Source: Xanthobacteraceae bacterium (lineage in GTDB: Bacteria; Pseudomonadota; Alphaproteobacteria; Rhizobiales; Xanthobacteraceae). Taken from it: 42,126 nt of DNA. Location: contig JARBUD010000036.1 in the NCBI GenBank assembly GCA_029239875.1, positions 1 through 42,126 of the forward strand, given 5' to 3'. This document shows positions 24,685 through 32,440 of the stretch, piece by piece. The first letter of the stretch is position 1, and each line of letters opens with the position of its first letter. The notes below the pieces were generated by a model. It worked only from the letters and a program-made list of their open reading frames with translations. It had not been told where the DNA came from and did not search any database. A program made the translations under genes and the position numbers.

Positions 24685-25597
24685 TGCTCCGGTCTCCGGG
24701 GAGATGGAGTACCAGTTGCCGGGCGAAGCGCATGGCCGAGGGCAGCATGCCGAACATCAGCACCGGCGGCAGGCGGATGATGCGCCCGGCCTTCACGAAG
24801 GGCAGGCTGCGCCAGAGCGGGCTGGCGGAAAGGCGATCGAGTGTGTCGGCCGAGATCGGCTCGAGATAGACGAGGGTGCTTGCCGGGCTCTGCGCCAGCT
24901 CCTCGATGCCGACGGTGCTGAAGCCCCAGTAATTGCTCGGCTTCGTCCAGCCATTGACCAGCCCCGTGCGCTCGATCACGTCGCCGAACAGGCTGCCCTT
25001 GCCGTAGACTCGCACGTGTCGGGTATCGAGGAAATTGACTACCAGCAGCGGCTGCCCGGCGAGGCCGGCGGAGGCGAGTTGCCGGTGCGCCACGTCCATC
25101 GACGCCTGCGCCCGCGCGATCAGTTCCTCGCCGGCATCCGTTCGGCCGATATCGGCTGCAAGCTCGCGCGTGGCACTGCTGCTGCGCGCATAGGCACTGC
25201 CGACGGGCGGCGCATAGATCGAGAGGGTCCGCGTGGGCGCGAACCGCTCCAGCAGCGGCTTGATGCCGTCGAGATAGGGCGTGGAGACGATGAGGTCGGG
25301 CCTCAAATCGGCCAACACCTCGAGATTGGGTTCGCGGTCGGTGCCGAGGTTGACCACGCCGGAAGGTAGCGCCGGCTCGACCACCCATTGCTCCCATTCG
25401 CCGGGGCTGGGAATGGCGATGGGAGGAAGGCCCATCTCGATCAGGGTCTCGGCGAGGCCGAAATCCATCGAGACGACCCGCAGGGGAGGTCGAGCCGGCG
25501 CATCGGCTCCCGCCTGCGCAGCCGCCAGTCGGGGCCGCGCCAGGGCGGTTGTCGCAAGCCCGCCGAGCAGCAAGGCCCGGCGGGAGAAGGTGGGCAT
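24677..25597 (-). CDS. Iron-siderophore ABC transporter periplasmic binding protein, FhuD type
   Basis: This 306-residue periplasmic protein starts with a twin-arginine-like leader (FSRRALLLGGLATTALA, residues 4-20) and a probable cleavage near AAAQ (28). The mature part is a cluster A-II (FecB/FhuD) fold: RVVSMDFGLAETLIEMGLPPIAI, then LGTDREPNLEVLADLRPDLIV, and GFSTVGIEELAQ later. These match FhuD-type proteins, in which 'R.PNLE.l..L.PDLI' is well conserved. A Tat leader is also usual in the alphaproteobacterial FhuD group. The ATG at 25597 gives the leader directly. The gene follows the receptor gene by 5 bp and overlaps fhuB by 8 bp. Confidence 0.9.
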   Translation of the reverse strand: MPTFSRRALLLGGLATTALARPRLAAAQAGADAPARPPLRVVSMDFGLAETLIEMGLPPIAIPSPGEWEQWVVEPALPSGVVNLGTDREPNLEVLADLRPDLIVSTPYLDGIKPLLERFAPTRTLSIYAPPVGSAYARSSSATRELAADIGRTDAGEELIARAQASMDVAHRQLASAGLAGQPLLVVNFLDTRHVRVYGKGSLFGDVIERTGLVNGWTKPSNYWGFSTVGIEELAQSPASTLVYLEPISADTLDRLSASPLWRSLPFVKAGRIIRLPPVLMFGMLPSAMRFARQLVLHLPGDRSNG

Positions 25598-25602
25598 CGA
25601 CC

Positions 25603-28044
25603 TCACCAGCGGTACTTCAGGCCCGCTATGACGGTGCGCGGGGCGCCGAGGTAGCAGTAGCCCGCGTCGCAGGTGATGTATTCCTCGTCGAGCAGGTTCT
25701 GGGCGTTGACCTGGAAGCTCCAGCCCTTGAGCGTCGGCGCGAGATAGCTGAAGTCGTAGCTCAACTTGGCGTCGAGGAGCGTGTAGGCATCGTTCTGGAA
25801 GCTGTTGAGCGGATCGCCCCAGGTGGAGCCCGTGTAGCGCACGCCGACGCCGAGGCCGAGGCCGACCAGCTTGCTGCCGGGCTGGAACTGGTAGTCCGCC
25901 CACACGGCGAAGGCGTTCTGCGGCTGGCCCGAGGGCGTCAGGCCGATCGTCTCGGGATCGCCGGCCACATTGGTGAGGTCGAGATAAGTGTAGGCACCGC
26001 GCACCCTCAGCCCGGCGCCGAGATTGGCCACCGCCTCCAGCTCGAAGCCCCGCGCCCGTACCTCGGCGGTCTGCACCTGGAAGAGCGGATCGGTGGGATC
26101 GGTGACGAGGCCGTTCTCCTGGTTGATCTGGAACACCGCGGCGGTGAAGTAGCCGTCGAAGCCGACCGGCGCGTACTTCACGCCACCTTCGATCTGCTTC
26201 GCCGTCGTCGGGGCGAAGGGATTGCCGTTGATGTCGACGCCCATATTGGGGACGAAGGAGGTCGAATAGGTGACATACGGCGCGATGCCGTTGTCGAAGA
26301 CGTAGGTCAGGCCGACGCGGCCGGTGAACTCGCTGTCGTCGATGTTCTCGGTGGTGTAGTTGAGCAGGTCCTCGTCCTTGGTGTCGACCCAGTCCTGCCG
26401 GCCGGTCAAGGTGAGTATCCACCGGTCGAACTTCGCCTGCTCCTGGATGTAGATGCCGGTCTGGCTCTGCGTCTGACGGTAGCGGGAATAGTTGAAGCCG
26501 GGATCGAAGGTCGGGCCGAGCGGCTGCCCGGTGTTGAAGTTGAAATCGGAGGCGGCGCCGAAGCCGATGCCGCCATCGAGCGCGAGATAGGTGTAGTCGA
26601 GGCCGACCAGCAGCTTGTGCTCGACCGCGCCAGTGACGAAGTCGGCCTGCACCTGGTTGTCCACGACGAACGAGTCCAGCAGGTCGTGCACGTAACCGGT
26701 GCCGCGGGTGGCGATGTTGGTGAGCGGATCGATGCCGTAGATGCTGGTGTAGCGCACCGTGGTGTCGGCGCTGCCGTAGCGCAAGTTCTGGCGGAAGGTA
26801 AAGACGTCGTTGAAGTCGTGCTCGGCGAGATAGCCGATGCGCCACTGCTCCTGCGGCTGGCTGTTGTAGTCGCCGGGCGCGCGGCTGAACTTGTCGGCGC
26901 TGGTGCCGGTCCAGCCGAAGAAGGGCAGTGAAGCTGGTGTCTCGGATTCCTGGTATTCGCCGAGGAAGGTGATCCGGGTCTGGTCGGTCGGCTTCCAGGT
27001 CAGTGCCGGAGCGATGAAGGTCATGTCGTTGACGCCGCCGCCGAGCGTGTTCGGCGAGCCGGCGTCGCGCAGCAGGCCGGTCAGGCGGTAGAGCAGCGTG
27101 CCGTCCTTGTCGATCGGGCCGCCGATGTCGAACTGGCCCTGCCACCATTCGTAATTGCCGCCCTGCACCTCGACCTCGCCGAAGGCTTCCTCGGTCGGAC
27201 GCTTCGAAGTGACGTCGACCAGGCCGCCCGGCGAGCCGAGGCCGTAGAGCGCCGAGCTCGGGCCGCGCAGCACGGTGACGCTCTCCACGCCATAGGGCTC
27301 GATCTTGAAGACCGACATGTTGGCGCCCGGCCAGCGCAGCCCGTCGCGGTAGATGCCGTTATAGGTCGCGTCGAAGCCCCGGATGGTGAAGGCGTCGTAG
27401 CGGGGATCGAAGCCGCTCTGTCCGGTCCGCACGCCGGGCGTGTAGCTGACGGCCTGGGTCAGGCTCTGCACGTTGCGGTCGTCCAGCTCCTGCCGGGTGA
27501 CGACCGAGACGGACTGCGGCGTCTCGATCAGCGGCGTGTCGGTCTTGGTGCCGGCGGTGCTGCGGGTAGCGACATAGCCGACCGTGCCGTCGCCCTCGCC
27601 CTGCACGTCGATGGTGTCGAGCTCGATGCCGGCGGTCGCGTCACCGGTCGCGACCGACGCCGTAGGGTCCTCGATGGTGACCCGGTTGGGCGCCGTGAAG
27701 CGGTAGGTCAGCCCGGTGCCGCGCAGCAGCGTATCGAGCGCCTCCGGCGCGCTCAGCGTGCCGGCGACGGCCGTCGAGCGCCGCCCGCCGAACTTCGACG
27801 TATCGAAGAACACGCGCACGCCGGCCTTCTGGGCGAAGGAGAGGATGGCCCCGTTCAGGTCCTGCGCCGGGATGTTGAAGGCGATCCGCGCGGGCGCGAC
27901 GTTGGCCGTCGCCTGTGCCTGCACCGCCGGCGCCGGCAGGCCGAACCCCGCGGCGAGCAACCCGAGCGCCAGGGCTTTGCCCGCAACGCCGCCCAGATAG
28001 TGCCGGCGCAGGCGCCGCGTGCGGAGATCCACCGGGGTCGTCAT
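25603..28044 (-). CDS. TonB-dependent siderophore receptor with STN signalling domain (FecA-type transducer)
   Basis: This 813-residue outer-membrane receptor both imports a ferric siderophore and signals to FecR. After a long signal peptide (to about 44, ending VQAQ) comes a secretin/TonB N-terminal (STN) domain (about 50-115: IAFNIPAQDLNGAILSFAQ, then GTLSAPEALDTLLRGTGL). A TonB-box-like DTIDVQG follows, then a plug with IETPQSVSVVTRQEL, FTIRGFDATYNGIYRDGLR and VLRGPSSALYGLGSPGG, and a barrel ending APRTVIAGLKYRW. The last residue is Trp, not the usual Phe. ATG 28044 has AAGGA upstream; the frame stays open beyond it, but that extension lacks a signal peptide. Genes for FecI and FecR precede it, as expected for a surface-signalling system. 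Confidence 0.93.
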   Translation of the reverse strand: MTTPVDLRTRRLRRHYLGGVAGKALALGLLAAGFGLPAPAVQAQATANVAPARIAFNIPAQDLNGAILSFAQKAGVRVFFDTSKFGGRRSTAVAGTLSAPEALDTLLRGTGLTYRFTAPNRVTIEDPTASVATGDATAGIELDTIDVQGEGDGTVGYVATRSTAGTKTDTPLIETPQSVSVVTRQELDDRNVQSLTQAVSYTPGVRTGQSGFDPRYDAFTIRGFDATYNGIYRDGLRWPGANMSVFKIEPYGVESVTVLRGPSSALYGLGSPGGLVDVTSKRPTEEAFGEVEVQGGNYEWWQGQFDIGGPIDKDGTLLYRLTGLLRDAGSPNTLGGGVNDMTFIAPALTWKPTDQTRITFLGEYQESETPASLPFFGWTGTSADKFSRAPGDYNSQPQEQWRIGYLAEHDFNDVFTFRQNLRYGSADTTVRYTSIYGIDPLTNIATRGTGYVHDLLDSFVVDNQVQADFVTGAVEHKLLVGLDYTYLALDGGIGFGAASDFNFNTGQPLGPTFDPGFNYSRYRQTQSQTGIYIQEQAKFDRWILTLTGRQDWVDTKDEDLLNYTTENIDDSEFTGRVGLTYVFDNGIAPYVTYSTSFVPNMGVDINGNPFAPTTAKQIEGGVKYAPVGFDGYFTAAVFQINQENGLVTDPTDPLFQVQTAEVRARGFELEAVANLGAGLRVRGAYTYLDLTNVAGDPETIGLTPSGQPQNAFAVWADYQFQPGSKLVGLGLGVGVRYTGSTWGDPLNSFQNDAYTLLDAKLSYDFSYLAPTLKGWSFQVNAQNLLDEEYITCDAGYCYLGAPRTVIAGLKYRW

Positions 28045-28172
28045 GAGGCGTTCGTCCTTCCTGCCAGATCGTGCATCCACGCGCCGCCCAGCTTTTCGCG
28101 GCGGCTCGTCAGGAAGGAAGACAACCGGGCCGGCGGACTCAGTAAGAAAAACTGCCAAATTCGCGCGAAAAT

Positions 28173-29183
28173 CTAATAAAGCACTGTGATCACGGGATAA
28201 ATCGACCTCGCGCCGATGCCGAGCTCCGAGGTGATGGTCTCGATGGCGTCGCCGAGATCGTCGGTGGCGAACACGCCGCTGACGCGGCGGCGGGCCAGCG
28301 CGTCGTCGAGGATGACGATGCGCCCGCGCCGGTAGCGGTTCAGCGTCTCCACCACGTGGCGCAGCGAGGTGTCGTTGAACACCAGCATGCCCCGCCGCCA
28401 GGCCGTCGCCGTGCCGACGTCGCGCGTGCGGACCCGTCCCATGCCGATGCCGGGCGTGTAGCGCACCTCCTCGCCGGGCGAGAGCACCACGCCCTGCTTC
28501 TCCCCGCCCTGCTGCAGCGCCACCTCGACCTGGTGCTCGATGGCGAGCACGTCGGCGCCCTCGCCCGCTTCCTCGACGACGAACTGCGTGCCGAGCGCGG
28601 TGGTGGTGCCGCCCGCCGCCTCGACCACGAAGGGACGCGGCTCGCTGTCCGTTCGCGGCGCGGCAGCGAAGAAGACCTCGCCGGCAAGGAACTTCACCCG
28701 CCGCTCGCTGTCAGTGAAGTCGATCGCGACGGCGCTCGACGGCCCCAGCTCGATGGAGCTGCCATCGGCGAGCGCGACCGTGCGCAATTCGCCCGGCGCA
28801 GTGCGGTAGTCGGCGGCGGCGAGCAGCCAGAGGTCGCCGAAATGGAAGCGGGCGACGCCCGCGGCGAGCACCGCCAGGGCAAGGACCGCGCCGATGCCCG
28901 CGGCGCGGCGTCCCGCACGGGGCTTGCGGCGGGCGGGCAGCACGTCGCGTAGCGGACCGGGATCGTGGCGCAGCAGCGAGAGCTCCCGCCATGTCGAGCC
29001 GGCCTCCTCGAAGGCAGCGCGGTGCTCGGGGTCCTCGTCGAGCCAGGAGCGCAGGGCGCGCTTCTCGTCCTGGCTCAGCGGCGCGCCATCGAGCCGCGCC
29101 ACCCATTCGGCGGCGCGCATGCCGATCTCGTCCGCGCGTTCGTCGACACTGCTCACCGCTGAAGGTCCGTAATCGATGCCCAT
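28173..29183 (-). CDS. fecR: FecR-family anti-sigma/transducer
   Basis: FecR spans the inner membrane, contacts the receptor's STN domain and controls the sigma factor encoded upstream. The 336-residue product has a cytoplasmic N-terminal DUF4880 region (about 24-66: AAEWVARLDGAPLSQDEKRALRSWL, then DPEHRAAFEEAG), a transmembrane helix (about 95-113), and the periplasmic FecR domain (about 125-230) with YRTAPGELRTVALADGSSIELG and VKFLAGEVFFAA. The C-terminal portion has VFNDTSLRHVVETLNRYRRGRIVI, the part that pairs with STN domains. The start is ATG 29183; a GTG at 29154 inside the frame is a weaker alternative. It lies 76 bp after fecI and 128 bp before the receptor gene. Confidence 0.92.
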   Translation of the reverse strand: MGIDYGPSAVSSVDERADEIGMRAAEWVARLDGAPLSQDEKRALRSWLDEDPEHRAAFEEAGSTWRELSLLRHDPGPLRDVLPARRKPRAGRRAAGIGAVLALAVLAAGVARFHFGDLWLLAAADYRTAPGELRTVALADGSSIELGPSSAVAIDFTDSERRVKFLAGEVFFAAAPRTDSEPRPFVVEAAGGTTTALGTQFVVEEAGEGADVLAIEHQVEVALQQGGEKQGVVLSPGEEVRYTPGIGMGRVRTRDVGTATAWRRGMLVFNDTSLRHVVETLNRYRRGRIVILDDALARRRVSGVFATDDLGDAIETITSELGIGARSIYPVITVLY

Positions 29184-29259
29184 TCCCTATAAGACAAGCG
29201 AACGGGGGGAACACCGTAAATCGGCTGCGCCAAGTGCCGATCGTCGAGTGCCGACCGCC

Positions 29260-29775
29260 TCAGCGCCCGCGCAGGCGGCGCGTCATGTGGGCGATGGCGA
29301 GCGCGAGGTGCTTCTGCACCGAGCTCTCGGAGATGCGCAGCTCACGGGCCACCTCAGCATGGGTGAGCCCGTCGATGCGGTTCAGCACGAAGATCTCCTG
29401 CGTGCGGCGCGGCAGTTCCCGCACCAGCGCATGGACGCGCTCCAGCTGGAGGCGCGAATCCGCCACATCCTCCGGCGAGGGCTGGTCGGCCGCCAGCAGC
29501 GCGAGGGCTTCCGGCGCGACGGCCTCGGTGCGGCGCCGGGCCTCCTGCTTGCGGTGGTTGATCAGCAGGTTGCGGGCGATGGCGTAGAGATAGGCCCGGA
29601 TGTCACCGATGCGGGTGTCCGGACGCTCCAGCACGTTGAGGAAGGTGTCCTGCACCAGGTCGCTCGCCATATGGCGATCGCCGAGGCGGTGCTGGAGGTA
29701 GCTCCGCAGCTCGGTGCCATGGTTCGAGAACACAAGCGACAAGTCTGGCTGCATGAACCGGCCCACACTCCACAT
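29260..29775 (-). CDS. fecI: ECF sigma factor, FecI type
   Basis: This is an RNA polymerase sigma factor of about 171 residues in the iron-starvation ECF group. Region 2 (about 12-75) has LRSYLQHRLGDRHMASDLVQDTFLNVLE and YLYAIARNLLINHRK. Region 4 (about 108-165) has LERVHALVRELPRRTQEIFVLNRIDGLTHAEVARELRISESSVQKHLALAI, with the 'iD..s..EiA..l..S...V..hl' helix-turn-helix. The start is uncertain: GTG 29778, ATG 29775 and ATG 29754 are all in frame, and none has an ideal ribosome site. It is the first gene of the signalling and uptake set. An Irr-type palindrome lies about 92 bp upstream. Confidence 0.93.
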   Translation of the reverse strand: MWSVGRFMQPDLSLVFSNHGTELRSYLQHRLGDRHMASDLVQDTFLNVLERPDTRIGDIRAYLYAIARNLLINHRKQEARRRTEAVAPEALALLAADQPSPEDVADSRLQLERVHALVRELPRRTQEIFVLNRIDGLTHAEVARELRISESSVQKHLALAIAHMTRRLRGR

Positions 29776-29866
29776 CACAGAGGCATGTGCGGGACGATTA
29801 TCACGCAGGCGAGAGCAAGGTAAGTTACATGGCTCTACTTTATCATTGCTACAATTTTCTCAGACT

Positions 29867-29877
29867 AGAATCATTCT
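29867..29877. promoter_or_regulatory. Irr/ICE-type box upstream of fecI
   Basis: AGAATCATTCT is a perfect 5-1-5 palindrome and equals the core of the rhizobial Irr motif TTTAGAATnATTCTAAA; one further outer pair (29865 and 29879) also matches. It sits in the AT-rich 140-bp gap between fecI and the end of the pdxA2-like gene. Iron-dependent control of fecI by Irr is the inferred role. Confidence 0.5.
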
Positions 29878-29915
29878 CGACTTGATATTCGTGCAATACC
29901 GGGGTTGGTGGCCGC

Positions 29916-30941
29916 TCAGGCGTGAACGCTGTCCTTCGCCGATGCCGGAGCACTGGCGCGCGGCGCGCTGGCCAGCGCGCGCACCACGTCGAAAGCTGCC
30001 TGGATGGCGCCGACATTGGCCTTGCCCTGGCCGTAGATGTCGTAGCCGGTGCCGTGCGCGGGGGTGGCGATCGGGATCGGCATGCCGCCATGCACGGTGA
30101 CGCCGCGCGAGAAGCCCATGAGCTTCATCGCGATCTGCCCCTGGTCGTGGTACATGGTGACGATCGCGTCGACCTCCTTGGCCTTCAGGAAGATGGTGTC
30201 GGCGGGGTACATGCCGACCACCGGCAGGCCGAGCGCGCGCGCCTTCTCCACCGTCGGCCCGATGACGTCGAGCTCCTCGCGGCCGAAGCTGCCATTCTCG
30301 CCATTGTGCGGGTTGAGGCCGCACACGGCGATGCGCGGCGCGGCGACGCCGGCGCGGATCAGCGTGCCATGGACGAGGCGGATGGCGTCGAGGATGCGCT
30401 CCTCGGTGATCAGGCTCGAGACCTCCTTCAGCGGCACATGGCTGGTGACGCGGCTGGTCCACAGCCCGTCCAGCGTGTTGATCTCGCCGACCGGCCCGTT
30501 GGCGCGCAGGATCTCGGCGAACCAGTGCGTCTCGTCGGAATGGCCGATGCCGGCCAGGTGCAGCCCGTGCTTGTTCAGCGGCGCGAAGCACATGCCGTCG
30601 GTGACGCCGGCGACGGTGAGCTCGGCGGCCTTGCGCAGCGTGTCGAGGGCGTAGCGCCCGCCATTGGCGGTGGCGACCGCCCGCTCGAAGGGCGGCTGCG
30701 CGGCGCCGCGATAGTCGAGCAGCACCGGCACGCCGGGAGCGAAGGAGGGACGACCCTCCTCGGCGAGACTGTAGTCGAAGCGCGCCCCGGCGATCCGCAT
30801 GCCCTCCTCCAGTTCGCCGCGATCGGCGACCAGCAGGATGTCGGCAGCAGTGCGGTTCTCTTCGCGGGACAGCAGGCGGGCGACGATCTCCGGGCCGATG
30901 CCGGCGGGATCGCCGAGGGCGAGGGCGATGCGGGGCTTCAT
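29916..30941 (-). CDS. pdxA2: PdxA-family NAD-dependent dehydrogenase (PdxA2-like)
   Basis: The family oxidises a 4-phospho-3-hydroxy acid and decarboxylates it. Classical PdxA works in vitamin B6 synthesis, and PdxA2 members act on D-threonate or D-erythronate phosphates in sugar-acid catabolism. The 341-residue product keeps the N-terminal LALGDPAGIGPEIV (7-20) and the metal-binding histidines in IGHSDETHWF (about 132-141), TSHVPLKEV (His168) and MYHDQGQIAMKLMGF (His265), plus PAHGTGYDIYGQGKAN near the end. Its position as last gene of an operon with a carboxylate transporter and a lactonase favours the catabolic role. The usual partner, a DUF1537 four-carbon-acid sugar kinase, is not encoded in this window. 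An Ala/Pro-rich tail of about 15 residues follows the core. Confidence 0.85.
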   Translation of the reverse strand: MKPRIALALGDPAGIGPEIVARLLSREENRTAADILLVADRGELEEGMRIAGARFDYSLAEEGRPSFAPGVPVLLDYRGAAQPPFERAVATANGGRYALDTLRKAAELTVAGVTDGMCFAPLNKHGLHLAGIGHSDETHWFAEILRANGPVGEINTLDGLWTSRVTSHVPLKEVSSLITEERILDAIRLVHGTLIRAGVAAPRIAVCGLNPHNGENGSFGREELDVIGPTVEKARALGLPVVGMYPADTIFLKAKEVDAIVTMYHDQGQIAMKLMGFSRGVTVHGGMPIPIATPAHGTGYDIYGQGKANVGAIQAAFDVVRALASAPRASAPASAKDSVHA

Positions 30942-31021
30942 GGGACTTCTCCTTCGGGCCGAGCGCAGCGGCGGAAACGCGCCGCGCGCACGATGTCACG
31001 TTGTTCGGTAATGGCTCGTGG

Positions 31022-32440
31022 TCAGGCGTTCTCGGCGACCTTGCCGGCGGCCGCCGCGCCGAAGAAGGCCGCGTCCTGGTAGCGGCGCAGCGCCAGCAGC
31101 TCGGAACCGGGGGCGATCTCGATGTCGCCGACAGTGATGATCCGGCCGCTCTCGACCGGTCGGACGAGCCGGCAATTGGCGGCGAGATAGAACGGCGCCG
31201 GCGCCTCGGGCCCGAGCGGCGAGGCCGGCACCAGCTCGGCGGTGGTGCCGTCGATGGTATGGTGGTGGCCGCCCATGGCGAGCGTGCTGCCGGCGGGCAG
31301 GTCCTGCGTGGCGCGGGCGACGAGGTCGAGATGCGGGCGCGGCGCGACGGCGCCGCTCGACACGCCGAGCAGCGCGGCCTCGAGCACGCTGGTCGCGGCC
31401 TCCAGCCCGAGCAGATGGCGCGGCAGATAGAGCATGGCGGTCGAGCCGTCGCGGCTCACCACATGGCCCTTGGCCGCCAGCATGTCCCAGGTCGGACGGT
31501 CGGTGCAGCGCACGATGACGAAGACGCCACCGGCGAAGCTCGGCTCGTCCGGCGCGCGCAGGCAGTGGAACACGTCGAGCCGGCGCTCGCCCGTCAGCAG
31601 CCCGCCTTCCGCCTTTCCGGCGAACAGGGTCGGTACTTCGGTGATGCGGGCGATGGGCGCGTGCAGGTCCGGCCGGTCGGCGCCGAAGCCGGTCGCATTG
31701 CCGACGATCAGCAGTTCGCACAGGTCCGGCACGGCGCGCTGCGGCAGCACGGCGGCGGCCTCAGCGCGGGCGGCGACAATCTCGGCCGCGGCGCGGGCGC
31801 CGAGCTCCCAATGGTCGGCCAGCGCCGGCACCGGCTCGGTGCGCCCATTGCTGGTGACGAGGCCGGTGGCGCGGTCGAAGACGAAGTCGTATTCGCTCGA
31901 CTTGCCGGCGGCGATGATCTCGAAGCCGAGCGTCTCCGCCCAGGTGACGAGGCCGATCAAGAGGCTCGGCTGGTCGCCGTCGACCGGCGTCGAGACGAGC
32001 CCGCGCGCGGCCGCCATATGGGCGATGCCGGGGCCGGCGACGCTGTCCAGCTCCTTCGACACCACGGCTAGGTGGCGGCCGGCCTCGATGGCGAGGCGGG
32101 CATGGCGCGCCCCGGCCTCGGGATGGCCGGTCGCCTCGATGACGACCTCGATGGGCAGTCCGACGACGAGCGCGAGGTCGTCCACTGCTATGAAGTCGCC
32201 GGCCGCGAAGGCTTTTCCTGCCTCGGCTGCCGTGGTGCAGATGCGGATGCGCGCGGGATCGGCGCCGCTGGCCTTCAGCGCGGCGGCAGCGATCTGCGCG
32301 TCGCGGTCGACGGCGACGCGCGCCCGCATGCGCGGCACCCGCAGCCCCTGCGTCAGGAAGCTGCGCCCGAAATCGCCGGTGCCGACGACGCAGGTCTCGA
32401 CCGGAGCCCGGTCGACATTGAAATAGCGGTGGAAGTTCAT
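31022..32440 (-). CDS. DRL/COG4091-family NAD(P) oxidoreductase with C-terminal SAF domain
   Basis: The 472-residue protein has an N-terminal Rossmann domain with VVGTGDFG (18-25), a central homoserine-dehydrogenase-like catalytic portion (VVIEATGHPEAGARHARLAIEAGRH, then VVSKELDSVAGPG; later VDGDQPSLLIGLVTWAETLGFEI), and a SAF-like C-terminal domain (about 375-465). Family members were long labelled homoserine dehydrogenase or FlgA-like. One branch, Brucella DRL, makes 2-C-methyl-D-erythritol 4-phosphate in place of DXR. Other branches lie in catabolic operons with unknown substrates. Here it overlaps tctA by 4 bp and precedes pdxA2, so a role in branched or straight sugar-acid catabolism is more likely than isoprenoid synthesis. 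That assignment is inference. Confidence 0.75.
   Translation of the reverse strand: MNFHRYFNVDRAPVETCVVGTGDFGRSFLTQGLRVPRMRARVAVDRDAQIAAAALKASGADPARIRICTTAAEAGKAFAAGDFIAVDDLALVVGLPIEVVIEATGHPEAGARHARLAIEAGRHLAVVSKELDSVAGPGIAHMAAARGLVSTPVDGDQPSLLIGLVTWAETLGFEIIAAGKSSEYDFVFDRATGLVTSNGRTEPVPALADHWELGARAAAEIVAARAEAAAVLPQRAVPDLCELLIVGNATGFGADRPDLHAPIARITEVPTLFAGKAEGGLLTGERRLDVFHCLRAPDEPSFAGGVFVIVRCTDRPTWDMLAAKGHVVSRDGSTAMLYLPRHLLGLEAATSVLEAALLGVSSGAVAPRPHLDLVARATQDLPAGSTLAMGGHHHTIDGTTAELVPASPLGPEAPAPFYLAANCRLVRPVESGRIITVGDIEIAPGSELLALRRYQDAAFFGAAAAGKVAENA

Noticed and set aside
31022..32440. Plain homoserine dehydrogenase or FlgA assignment
   Set aside because: The Rossmann domain and SAF-like tail explain those labels, but neither threonine biosynthesis nor flagellar genes are near, and the catabolic operon context disagrees.
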